From positions 434,001 through 498,000 of the forward strand of contig JACJXO010000002.1 of assembly GCA_020636645.1 (NCBI GenBank): 64,000 bases of DNA, written 5' to 3'. The stretch's first letter is position 1; each line of letters begins with the position of its first letter. Source of the stretch: Chitinophagales bacterium. GTDB taxonomy: Bacteria; Bacteroidota; Bacteroidia; Chitinophagales; BACL12. Below the pieces are notes generated by a model. The model did no database searches and was not told where the DNA came from. It saw only the letters and a list, made by a program, of their open reading frames with translations. Made by a program: the position numbers and the translations under genes. Shown here piece after piece: positions 48,281 through 56,843 of the stretch.

Positions 48281-50275
48281 ATGAAAAAATTACTAATTGG
48301 ATCCTTGATCCTGCTCACCTTCCAGACACAGGCTCAGAACATGAAACCACTGGCTGCGCTGGTGACATCTTCCTACAATGAAGCAACTGCCATGCATCCG
48401 GTTCTTTTCTCTGAGTCAGTTGCATCTCCAGCCAGACAAGCCTCCGGTTTCGATGCTTTTGCAGCAGATGCCACATTTATGGTACTCGATCCTGCTGCGC
48501 AGGCAGATCTGTATGCACTTCGACCTGCCTCATTTTCAATGGAAGTAATGGTGCACGGTGAGCCGGTAAAACTGTTGCTGGTGCAGCAGAATATTCTGGC
48601 AGAAGATTTCCGTGTAACCACCTCATCTCATCCGGAAGGTGAAAACTATTCACCGGGTGTTTACTACCGTGGCATCATCCAGGGCGATGAAACATCTCTG
48701 GCGGCGATCAGTGTATTCGAAGACGGACTGATGGGTCTGTTTTCCGGCGATCTGTGGGGAAATGTGAACATTGGCCCCTATACAGCTCCCGATGCCCGAT
48801 CTATGGAATATGTGGTACTGGCTGAACGTGACCTGCTGGTGAATGATCCTTTTTCCTGTGCCACTCCAGAGAATTCAGGGCCTGAAACATTTACAAATCC
48901 CTCTGGCACAAGAACAATCAATGTGCCCCAGGTGTACATAGAAGCTGACTATCAGCTCTACCAAAACAAAGGAAGTGTATCCAATACGGTCAATTACCTG
49001 ACCGGGGTCTTTAACAACTCTGCAACGATCTATGCCAATGATGGCATCACTGTAGAGAACTCTGAGATCTTTGTGTGGACAAGTGATGACCCCTACTCAG
49101 AAGGCTCTTCATTTGCAGCTTTGTCTTCCTTCCAGTCCTATCGCACCGTTTTTAATGGCGATGTTGCCCATCTGTGTGCCCTGGATGCCGGCGGTCTTGG
49201 TGGCGTGGCTGCTACTATTGACGGATTGTGCAACAGCAATAAATACTGTTATTCAGATATTGATGCCTCTTACTCAGATTTCCCTACCTATTCATGGACT
49301 GTCATGGTATTCACACATGAACTCGGACATCTTTTTGGCTCGCACCATACACAATGGTGTGGCTGGCCAGGAGGTGCTATTGACAATTGTTATTCTACCG
49401 AAGGCGGTTGCGGCCCCGGTCCTGCACCGGTATCTGGCGGAACCATCATGAGTTACTGTCACCTTACCGGCTACGGCATCAATTTCAGTAATGGGTTTGG
49501 CCCATTACCTGCTGATGCCATTGTTTCTACCATTGAAACAGCACCCTGTCTGGATGGTGGCGGAGTTTCAGAAGAATACTGTGTTGCCGGAGGATCCAAT
49601 GCTTCAGAAGAATGGATAGACCGCGTTCGTCTGGGATCCATCAACAGGGTGTCTGGCAGTGATGGCGGCTACTATGACGGCACTTCCATGTCTGTTAATA
49701 TGAAGCAGGGTATGAGTAAATACATGCGAGTCAGTGCAGGAATGGCAGGCGGCCCCTATACAGAATACTGGAAGGTCTGGATCGATTTTAATCAGGATCT
49801 TGATTTTGATGATCCGGGTGAAGAAATTTTCAGCCTGGCTTCCACCTTAACAAGCAACATTCCTGTGCTGGTAAGCATTCCCGCTGATGCCTCTACCGGC
49901 AGCACACGAATGCGCATTACTATGAAGTATGGCTCTGCTCCTGCAGCATGTGAATTATATGCTTACGGCGAAACAGAAGACTATACTATCAACATCACAC
50001 CCATGTTACCTGAAGCACTGATTGCAGCAGAACCATTTGTAGTTAGCCCGAATCCGGTAGCAGATCTGCTTGGCTTCTATTGGGAAGAAATGGCCGGCGA
50101 AGATCTTCAGGTGGTCATTACCTCCCTTACCGGACAGGTAGTTGCCTCTTTCTCGCAACCTGCATTTTCCGGTGCCTGCTCCATGCAGGTCAACCACATT
50201 CCTGCAGGCATCTATGCTATACAGGCCACCACTTCCAATGGCATGGAACTGGTTCAGCAATTCATCAAACAATGA
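48281..50275 (+). CDS. Secreted zinc metalloprotease (reprolysin-like) with GEVED-like and T9SS domains
   Basis: 664 residues. Signal peptide MKKLLIGSLILLTFQTQAQ; a propeptide-like region (20-200); a metzincin domain with HELGHLFGSHH (346-356, HExxHxxGxxH) followed by the Met turn GGTIMSYCH; a GEVED-like beta-sandwich (about 470-590, KVWIDFNQDLDFDDPGEEIFS); and a type A sorting domain (FVVSPNPVADLLGFYW to MELVQQFIKQ). Multiple Cys pairs near the active site suggest disulfides. A secreted protease, exported by the type IX system. A strong terminator follows. Confidence 0.93.
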   Translation: MKKLLIGSLILLTFQTQAQNMKPLAALVTSSYNEATAMHPVLFSESVASPARQASGFDAFAADATFMVLDPAAQADLYALRPASFSMEVMVHGEPVKLLLVQQNILAEDFRVTTSSHPEGENYSPGVYYRGIIQGDETSLAAISVFEDGLMGLFSGDLWGNVNIGPYTAPDARSMEYVVLAERDLLVNDPFSCATPENSGPETFTNPSGTRTINVPQVYIEADYQLYQNKGSVSNTVNYLTGVFNNSATIYANDGITVENSEIFVWTSDDPYSEGSSFAALSSFQSYRTVFNGDVAHLCALDAGGLGGVAATIDGLCNSNKYCYSDIDASYSDFPTYSWTVMVFTHELGHLFGSHHTQWCGWPGGAIDNCYSTEGGCGPGPAPVSGGTIMSYCHLTGYGINFSNGFGPLPADAIVSTIETAPCLDGGGVSEEYCVAGGSNASEEWIDRVRLGSINRVSGSDGGYYDGTSMSVNMKQGMSKYMRVSAGMAGGPYTEYWKVWIDFNQDLDFDDPGEEIFSLASTLTSNIPVLVSIPADASTGSTRMRITMKYGSAPAACELYAYGETEDYTINITPMLPEALIAAEPFVVSPNPVADLLGFYWEEMAGEDLQVVITSLTGQVVASFSQPAFSGACSMQVNHIPAGIYAIQATTSNGMELVQQFIKQ

Positions 50276-50294
50276 CGCCTTTCAGCACCTGATA

Positions 50295-50322
50295 AAAAGG
50301 CCGGCACATTTGCCGGCCTTTT
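50295..50322 (+). terminator. Rho-independent terminator of the metalloprotease gene
   Basis: Perfect hairpin, arms AAAAGGCCGGCA and TGCCGGCCTTTT around CATT, followed by TTTATTT. Almost the same as the terminator at 747-774. Confidence 0.88.
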
Positions 50323-50414
50323 TTATTTACAAAACTTTGATGGATCTATGGAACTATTGAAACAGGCTTTCCATTTCTTTGTTAAGTTTACCCGTCCAAA
50401 GTATCCCGCTTTCT

Positions 50415-51752
50415 ATGCACATAGTAATCATTGGCAATGGCATCTCAGGTATCACTGCCGCCCGCACACTGCGCAAACACAGTGACCATGAAATCACTGT
50501 CATCTCTGGTGAAACAGATCATTTCTTTTCCCGCACCGCATTGATGTACATCTACATGGGGCATATGCGCTACCAGGAGACCAAGCCATACGAAGACTGG
50601 TTCTGGAGTAAGAACAGGATCAACCTTAAAAAAGCCTGGGTAAAACAAATAGATACTGACAATAATCATATCTTATTTTCTGATGATTCTGGCATGCACT
50701 ATGACAGATTGCTTATTGCCAGCGGATCAAAGTCGAATAAATTCGGCTGGCCGGGACAGGATCTGGATGGCGTACAGGGCCTCTATAGTTTTCAGGATCT
50801 CGAAGCTATGGAACGCACCACGAAACATGGCATCAGCAGAGCCGTCATTGTGGGCGGAGGACTGATCGGTATTGAAATGGCTGAAATGCTGCACAGCAGG
50901 CACTATCCGGTCACACTCCTGGTCAGAGAGCAATCATACTGGAACAATGTATTACCGGCACAGGAATCTGCAATGATCACCAGGCATATACGTGAACATG
51001 GCTTCGACCTTCGCCTTGGTGTAGAGCTCAAGGAGATTCTGGATGACGGAACAGGCAAGGTAAAAGGAGTAGTAACCAGCGAAGGAGAGACCATAGATTG
51101 TCAGTTGGTTGGCCTCACGGCCGGCGTGAGTCCGAATATTGAATTCGTCAAAAGCAGTAAGATCGTTTGCGGCAGAGGCATCATTGTGAATCAGTTCCAG
51201 CAAACGAATATTAATGGAGTGTATGCCGCCGGCGACTGTGCCCAGATGGAAACACCCCCTGCCGACCGACGGCCCATTGAACAGGTATGGTACACCGGGA
51301 AGATCCAGGGAGAAACTGCTGCACTGAACATTCTGGGAAGACCAACAGCATACAATCCCGGATACTGGTATAACAGTGCCAAATTCCTGGACATCGAATA
51401 CCAGACCTACGGTATGGTTTTGCCTGTTTTGCGTGAAGGTGAAGAAGCGTTTTACTGGGAAGATGCCAACGGGAAACGCTCCATTCACCTGGTTTGGAGA
51501 AAACAAGACAGGCGCTTCATTGGTATCAACAATTTCGGCATACGTTTAAGGCATACCACCTTCAATCACTGGCTGAAGCAACAGGCAACCGTTGATGAAG
51601 TTCTGCGGGATATCAGGGCTGCTGCATTTGATCCGGAGTTCTTTAAGCCGTTTGAAAAAGAATTGATCTCAGCCTGGAACATTCAATTCCCCGATCACCA
51701 GATACAATTGAACAATAAACGCAGTCTGCGTGCCAGAATATTCCATTCATAA
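50415..51752 (+). CDS. FAD/NAD(P)-dependent oxidoreductase partnered with a membrane polyferredoxin
   Basis: 445 residues from the ATG at 50415 (MHIVIIGNGISGITAARTLRK; a longer frame from 50379 lacks family support). Two dinucleotide folds are visible: N-terminal FAD site GNGISG (7-12) and AVIVGGGLIGIEMAEMLHS, with the closing FAD motif GVYAAGDCAQ. There is no redox-active CxxC disulfide, so it is a nitrite/ferredoxin-reductase-like type rather than a disulfide reductase. The last ~130 residues are a C-terminal interface domain. The polyferredoxin gene starts 9 bp downstream, so the two probably form an electron-transfer pair. Confidence 0.85.
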   Translation: MHIVIIGNGISGITAARTLRKHSDHEITVISGETDHFFSRTALMYIYMGHMRYQETKPYEDWFWSKNRINLKKAWVKQIDTDNNHILFSDDSGMHYDRLLIASGSKSNKFGWPGQDLDGVQGLYSFQDLEAMERTTKHGISRAVIVGGGLIGIEMAEMLHSRHYPVTLLVREQSYWNNVLPAQESAMITRHIREHGFDLRLGVELKEILDDGTGKVKGVVTSEGETIDCQLVGLTAGVSPNIEFVKSSKIVCGRGIIVNQFQQTNINGVYAAGDCAQMETPPADRRPIEQVWYTGKIQGETAALNILGRPTAYNPGYWYNSAKFLDIEYQTYGMVLPVLREGEEAFYWEDANGKRSIHLVWRKQDRRFIGINNFGIRLRHTTFNHWLKQQATVDEVLRDIRAAAFDPEFFKPFEKELISAWNIQFPDHQIQLNNKRSLRARIFHS

Positions 51753-51761
51753 TAACAGTAT

Positions 51762-53132
51762 ATGTCAGAAATAAACAGCAGCCTGTCACTGGCCAATCCG
51801 CATCCCGCAAACTATAACGGAACCCAGAAACTGGGCCTGGCATTAATAGCAATCGGTGTTCTGTCACTGGCTTTGGCCTGGGTAGGTATAGGAAAAGACC
51901 AGGCCTTATATTTCTTCATCGCCATGCTGGCCGGTCTTATGGGCGGTGGTCTCATTTATTTTTACGGCACCTATGGAAAACTGCCCGCCGGCATCAAGAA
52001 TAACCGGGTCTTTTTTTCTTCCATCGCCAGCAGAGGAGCGCTGGGTTGGATGTTGGGTATCATCCTGACCGGTTTTTATATCAGTTTGTATTTCTTCCCC
52101 AAATACCTGAACGGTCTGATCTCACTATTCGATCCGCTTAGCCAACTTGTGCGTGGAAAGGATTCAGATCAGTGGTTCGTTTATGGCACCTTTTATACTA
52201 TTGCCGTGCTGGTAATGGGTATCAAATTCATGATGAAATACCGGCACAACAGGTATCAGCTTATCAGAACATCTTCAGTCACCTTTTTCCAGCTGATCCT
52301 CGCCTGGACCCTTCCCATCATCATGGAAAACCTGTATAACTATGGTCCGTATCTGTCTTACTTCTGGCCGCTTGATTATGATGCCATCTTCCCCGGTTCT
52401 CTGAGCTATGTACTGAAAAGCGGCAAATTAGGACAATTCGTGGTGGTATGGGGGCTCATCATGACCTTTGTGGCTACACCCATCCTCACCTATTTCTTTG
52501 GTAAAAGATGGTATTGCTCCTGGGTATGTGGATGCGGGGGGCTGGCAGAAACGGCCGGTGATCCGTTCCGCCACCTGTCTGATAAATCATTGCGTGCCTG
52601 GAAGATCGAACGTTGGCTTATTCATTCTGTTCTCGCTTTTATCATCATACTGACAGTGTTACTGCTGGTAGATAATGCAGCCACAGGTAAAGTACTGGGA
52701 GATGCTGCCGGAAAATCACTGGCCAAAACCTACAGCTTTCTGATAGGCAGCATCTTTGCAGGGGTCATAGGAACAGGATTTTATCCCATTCTGGGAAACA
52801 GGGCCTGGTGTCGCTTTGGTTGCCCGATGGCAGCTTATATGGGTATCATCCAGCGATTCAAGTCACGCTTTCGCATCACCACCAACGGAGCACAGTGTAT
52901 TTCGTGCGGTAACTGCAGCACTTATTGTGAAATGGGTATTGATGTGCGCTGGTATGCACAAAGAGGCCAGAATATCGTCAGGGCATCCTGCGTAGGCTGT
53001 GGTATCTGCTCTGCTGTTTGCCCAAGAGGGGTTCTCAAGCTGGAAACCGGTCCTGAAAATGCACAGCGTACCGGCATTCAGCTGGACAGTCACGGTCTGA
53101 TCCCTTTGGAAGCCGTTAAAATACTGGATTAA
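51762..53132 (+). CDS. Membrane-bound 4Fe-4S polyferredoxin (NapH/CcoG-like)
   Basis: 456 residues with about six membrane helices and four cysteine clusters. WYCSWVCGCGG and WCRFGCPM face the membrane domain, as in NapH/CcoG. Two C-terminal ferredoxin motifs follow, CISCGNCSTYCEMG and CVGCGICSAVCPRG, each CxxCxxCxxxC for a 4Fe-4S cluster. It probably moves electrons between the quinone pool and the adjacent flavoprotein. The terminal acceptor is not encoded nearby. The first cluster (CxxxCxC) is unusual for NapH. Confidence 0.87.
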   Translation: MSEINSSLSLANPHPANYNGTQKLGLALIAIGVLSLALAWVGIGKDQALYFFIAMLAGLMGGGLIYFYGTYGKLPAGIKNNRVFFSSIASRGALGWMLGIILTGFYISLYFFPKYLNGLISLFDPLSQLVRGKDSDQWFVYGTFYTIAVLVMGIKFMMKYRHNRYQLIRTSSVTFFQLILAWTLPIIMENLYNYGPYLSYFWPLDYDAIFPGSLSYVLKSGKLGQFVVVWGLIMTFVATPILTYFFGKRWYCSWVCGCGGLAETAGDPFRHLSDKSLRAWKIERWLIHSVLAFIIILTVLLLVDNAATGKVLGDAAGKSLAKTYSFLIGSIFAGVIGTGFYPILGNRAWCRFGCPMAAYMGIIQRFKSRFRITTNGAQCISCGNCSTYCEMGIDVRWYAQRGQNIVRASCVGCGICSAVCPRGVLKLETGPENAQRTGIQLDSHGLIPLEAVKILD

Positions 53133-53161
53133 GGGCTGACCTATATCCCATGTTATTCTTG

Positions 53162-53169
53162 TACCTTTG
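53162..53169 (+). promoter_or_regulatory. -7 box of the glycosyltransferase operon
   Basis: TACCTTTG, an exact match, 35 nt before the ATG at 53205. The same octamer precedes the ABC-F and DUF2911 genes. Confidence 0.5.
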
Positions 53170-53204
53170 CACTCGGTTTCAAACCAAGGCAGATTCAGGC
53201 GTGC

Positions 53205-53894
53205 ATGAAGGTGAAAGTGATCATCCCGGTATTCAATGAAAGCGGGTCAATAGGTCACGTATTAACTGACATTCCGCGTGATATCGTCAATGAAGTGATC
53301 GTGGTGAACAATGGTTCTACCGACGATTCTCCTGAGATAGCTGCTTCGGCCGGAGCCACCGTTCTTTCTGAACCTGTTAAGGGATACGGAGGTGCTTGCC
53401 TGAAGGGGCTGCGCTACCTGGAATCATTACCGGTTGATCAACAGCCGGATATTGTGGTTTTCATGGATGGCGATTATTCAGATTACCCGGAAGAAACTGC
53501 TGTACTCATAGAACCCATCGTTGCCGGTAAGGCAGATATGGTAATTGGAAGCAGAGCACTCGGGCAGCGAGAAAAAGGTAGTATGATGCCGCAACAGATC
53601 TTTGGCAACTGGCTTGCCACTACGCTGATGCGCTGGTTCTTCGGAGCCCGATATACTGACCTGGGTCCATTCCGGGCCATCACCTGGAGCGGGCTGCAAA
53701 AGCTGGAGATGCAAGACACCAATTACGGCTGGACCGTAGAGATGCAGATCAAAGCTGTAAAACGCGGCCTGAGATATACCGAGTTACCCGTCAGCTACAG
53801 AAAAAGAATTGGAAAGTCCAAGATCACTGGTACGGTGAAAGGTACTGTGATGGCTGGATATAAAATCATTGGAACGATCATTAAATACGCCTGA
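53205..53894 (+). CDS. Family 2 glycosyltransferase, DPM1/polyprenyl-phosphate-sugar synthase type
   Basis: 229 residues of GT-A fold: VIIPVFNESGSIGHVLTDIP, VVNNGSTDDSPEIAA (nucleotide-sugar Asp), DIVVFMDGDYSDYPEE (DxD) and SRALGQREKGSMMPQQIFGN with TLMRWFFGARYTDLGPFRAI. Such enzymes link a sugar to a polyprenyl phosphate. No C-terminal GtrA-like membrane domain is present, so a separate flippase is needed. The next gene starts inside its stop codon (TGATG), and a GT-C protein follows: a complete lipid-linked glycan module. Confidence 0.9.
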   Translation: MKVKVIIPVFNESGSIGHVLTDIPRDIVNEVIVVNNGSTDDSPEIAASAGATVLSEPVKGYGGACLKGLRYLESLPVDQQPDIVVFMDGDYSDYPEETAVLIEPIVAGKADMVIGSRALGQREKGSMMPQQIFGNWLATTLMRWFFGARYTDLGPFRAITWSGLQKLEMQDTNYGWTVEMQIKAVKRGLRYTELPVSYRKRIGKSKITGTVKGTVMAGYKIIGTIIKYA

Positions 53895-55378
53895 TGGCCA
53901 TTGTCATACTGATCATTTACGTGCTTGCTATCACCCTGCTGGTGCTATACTGTCTTACACAGCTTAGCCTGGCCATTCACTATCTGAACTACAAGAAGCG
54001 ACTGCGTGATGAACAGCACCTGGAACCATTGAAGATGGAAGATGCTGCCACCTTTCCAACGGTGACGGTACAACTGCCTATTTACAATGAACTCTATGTT
54101 ATTGAGCGGCTCATTGATGCAGTAGCCGTGTTTGAGTATCCTGCCAATAAACTCGATATCCAGGTTCTTGATGACTCCACTGATGAAACAGTTGATGTGG
54201 TGGCAGCTCGTGTAGCCTACTGGAAAGAAAAAGGTGTACAGATAGAACAGGTGCGCAGGGTTGACCGGAAGGGCTTCAAGGCTGGCGCACTGCAGGAAGG
54301 CCTCAAGACCGCCAAGGGTGAGTTTGTAGCCATCTTCGATGCAGATTTTATTCCTGCATCAGATTTCCTGCTGCAAACTGTTCCATACTTCAATGATGAT
54401 AAGGTAGCCGTAGTTCAAACCCGCTGGGAGCACCTCAACAAAGACTACAGCATCCTGACCAAGATCCAGGCCTTTGCGCTGGATATGCATTTCCGTGTGG
54501 AACAAAGCGGCAGGAATTCTGCCGGTTACTTCATGAACTTCAATGGTACTGCAGGCCTCTGGCGTGTGGCTGCCATTCAGGATGCTGGCGGATGGATGAG
54601 TGATACCCTAACCGAAGACCTCGATCTCAGCTATCGTGCGCAGTTGAAAGGATGGAAATTCCGATATGTGGAGACCATCGCCTCACCAGCTGAACTACCT
54701 ACAGATATGAATGCTGTGAAATCGCAGCAATATCGCTGGAATAAAGGTGGTGCGGAAACCGCCCGTAAGATAGGTTATCGTGTTCTCGTTGCACAACTGC
54801 CTCTCAAGGTCAAGCTGCATGCCATCGCCCACCTTTTCAATACGACCAATTATATTTTCATCTTCCTGACAGCTATCCTGAGTGTTCCGCTGCTGCTCAT
54901 CAAGAACACTTATGTAGATATCAACTTCTTCAGGTATGCCAGTGTTTTCCTGATCGGATCCATCAGTATTGGCTTTGCCTACTTTATTGCCACCCGTCAG
55001 GGAGAAGACAGTGCAAGACACACCTGGGGCACCTTTATCAGAAGATTCCCCATATTTCTGGCAATTACCATGGGTTTATCCCTGCACAATGCAAGAGCGG
55101 TATTTAAAGGCTGGCTCGGACAAAAATCTGCATTCATCCGTACACCGAAATTCAACATAGTTGGTAAGGAAGGCATCTGGAAGAACAAGCAATATGTGCC
55201 CACCAAGATCTCAGCCATAACCTACCTGGAAGGACTTTTTTGCCTGTACTTTATGGGCGGCATTTTCCTGGCGTTCTATTACGGTGATTATGGTCTGCTG
55301 CCTTTTCACCTCATGGCTGCATTTGGATTCGGCTTAATTTTCTATTTTTCGCTCAAGCATTCCCGGTATAAAGCATGA
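53894..55378 (+). CDS. Processive family 2 glycosyltransferase, cellulose-synthase-like
   Basis: 494 residues: an N-terminal membrane helix, a GT-A domain (about 50-290) and four or so C-terminal helices. The D,D,D,QxxRW signature is complete: VQVLDDSTDE-type LDDSTDETVD, AIFDADFIPA, TLTEDLDLSYRAQLKGW and QQYRWNKGG. This type includes cellulose-, mannan- and glucosyl-synthase-like enzymes. It lacks a PilZ domain. It lies between a polyprenyl-phosphate glycosyltransferase and a GT-C gene with overlapping codons, so it probably builds a surface polysaccharide or glycolipid. Confidence 0.9.
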   Translation: MAIVILIIYVLAITLLVLYCLTQLSLAIHYLNYKKRLRDEQHLEPLKMEDAATFPTVTVQLPIYNELYVIERLIDAVAVFEYPANKLDIQVLDDSTDETVDVVAARVAYWKEKGVQIEQVRRVDRKGFKAGALQEGLKTAKGEFVAIFDADFIPASDFLLQTVPYFNDDKVAVVQTRWEHLNKDYSILTKIQAFALDMHFRVEQSGRNSAGYFMNFNGTAGLWRVAAIQDAGGWMSDTLTEDLDLSYRAQLKGWKFRYVETIASPAELPTDMNAVKSQQYRWNKGGAETARKIGYRVLVAQLPLKVKLHAIAHLFNTTNYIFIFLTAILSVPLLLIKNTYVDINFFRYASVFLIGSISIGFAYFIATRQGEDSARHTWGTFIRRFPIFLAITMGLSLHNARAVFKGWLGQKSAFIRTPKFNIVGKEGIWKNKQYVPTKISAITYLEGLFCLYFMGGIFLAFYYGDYGLLPFHLMAAFGFGLIFYFSLKHSRYKA

Positions 55379-56664
55379 TCAATTCCTCACCACCCCCTGC
55401 ATGGCTCAGATGGGTGGCTTATGGAATGATCGGGATTCCGGTCTGGTGGCTTTCTTATTTCGTTGACCGGACTGATATTTCTTCTGTCTGGTTAGGTTAC
55501 TTCCTGCCTTTTATTCCTTTTCTTTTCCTGATGCGGAATGCATCCGCTTTGTCATGGAAGGAATTGACCATTGCCGCGATACTGATACGTACCGGGCTGT
55601 TGTGGTCAACTCCTAATCTCAGTGATGACCTGTATCGCTTCCAATGGGATGGTCGCCTGCAGGATCTGGGCATCTCAGCCTATGCTCAGGCTCCCGAAGA
55701 CATCATGGCAGGCAACCCTGATGATCCCGTTTTGCAACAGCTCTTTCCCCATTTGAATTCTCCAGAATACTATTCCATCTATCCGCCAGGTGCACAGGGC
55801 CTTTTTTGGTTATCCATGCAGGATGTACCGCATTCCGTATTCTGGCTGAAATGCATGATGCTCATTCTGGAAGTCCTGACTCTGTACCTGTTGCCACATC
55901 TCCTGACACTGATGGGTAAACTGCCCCAGCAAACAGGCTGGTACGCACTAAACCCCCTTGTACTTATAGAACTGAGTGGTAATATCCATCTGGAAACAGG
56001 TATGATAGCAGGTTGCTTGCTGAGTGCCCTGCTATTATGGAAACAACGCTATGTGCCCGCCGGAATTGCTATGGGAATGGCGCTCAGCATCAAGTTCACT
56101 CCACTCATGATCCTGCCGCTTCTGTGGCGACCCCTGGGATTCAGAAATGCCTGGACCTATTATCTGGCTGCAGGTATAACACTGGCGGCCATGTTCCTGC
56201 CAGTTACCAATATTCAGGATCTGGGTCATATAGGCAGTAGTATTGGTTTGTATTTCCACACATTCGAATTCAACGGTAGCTGGTTCTACCTCTACCGCCT
56301 TTCTGATCCGGATGCTTATTGGCTGAGGGATATTTTCAGGATACTATTCCCCCTGTTGACATTTTCCCTCATTATCAGGTGGTCCTGGAAAAGCAATACT
56401 GAAAAGCTGCCGGTATATGTTGTCCTGTCGCTGGCTGCATTTCTTTTTCTGTCAGGTAACGTTCATCCATGGTATCTGACTCCTCTCCTAGCAGCAGCCG
56501 TGTTCACCAGGCTTCAGTTTCCCTTTGTATGGGCAGTACTGATCCCCCTTACCTATATCACCTACCGGACTTCGGCTTATACTGAAAATTACTGGCTGGT
56601 TACCCTGGAATATCTGCTGGTCTATACTGTGCTGATCACAGAACTGAAAAGATCAAACGGATAG
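55375..56664 (+). CDS. Multi-pass GT-C glycosyltransferase (mannosyltransferase-like)
   Basis: 429 residues with about ten membrane helices. LSDDLYRFQWDGRL near residue 82 carries the Asp-Asp of the first periplasmic loop, the GT-C catalytic site, and SPEYYSIYPPGAQGLFW follows. This resembles polyprenol-phosphate-mannose-dependent mannosyltransferases (MptB-like/GT87-type). It overlaps the preceding gene by ATGA. It would use the lipid-linked sugar made by the first gene on the periplasmic side. Confidence 0.8.
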   Translation: MINSSPPPAWLRWVAYGMIGIPVWWLSYFVDRTDISSVWLGYFLPFIPFLFLMRNASALSWKELTIAAILIRTGLLWSTPNLSDDLYRFQWDGRLQDLGISAYAQAPEDIMAGNPDDPVLQQLFPHLNSPEYYSIYPPGAQGLFWLSMQDVPHSVFWLKCMMLILEVLTLYLLPHLLTLMGKLPQQTGWYALNPLVLIELSGNIHLETGMIAGCLLSALLLWKQRYVPAGIAMGMALSIKFTPLMILPLLWRPLGFRNAWTYYLAAGITLAAMFLPVTNIQDLGHIGSSIGLYFHTFEFNGSWFYLYRLSDPDAYWLRDIFRILFPLLTFSLIIRWSWKSNTEKLPVYVVLSLAAFLFLSGNVHPWYLTPLLAAAVFTRLQFPFVWAVLIPLTYITYRTSAYTENYWLVTLEYLLVYTVLITELKRSNG

Positions 56665-56790
56665 CATTCTGAACGTTCTACGTCCTCAAAAGGATGGACT
56701 GCGTGGCACGAATACTGAATGTGTATCTGACCATCAAAGCAGTTTCTTCTCTCTTTCTAATAAAGCGTCGTGTACCGTAAAAAAAGGCAA

Positions 56791-56820
56791 TAAAAAACGG
56801 GGCCCCTGGGGGACCCCGTC
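56791..56820 (-). terminator. Terminator of the ompA gene
   Basis: Minus-strand hairpin with ACGGGGTCCCC and GGGGCCCCGT arms around a short loop, followed by TTTTTTATTGCC. It lies 24 bp after the ompA stop. The 56665-56790 remainder of the spacer shows nothing else. Confidence 0.85.
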
Positions 56821-56843
56821 TATCAACAAATCATGAATAGGTC

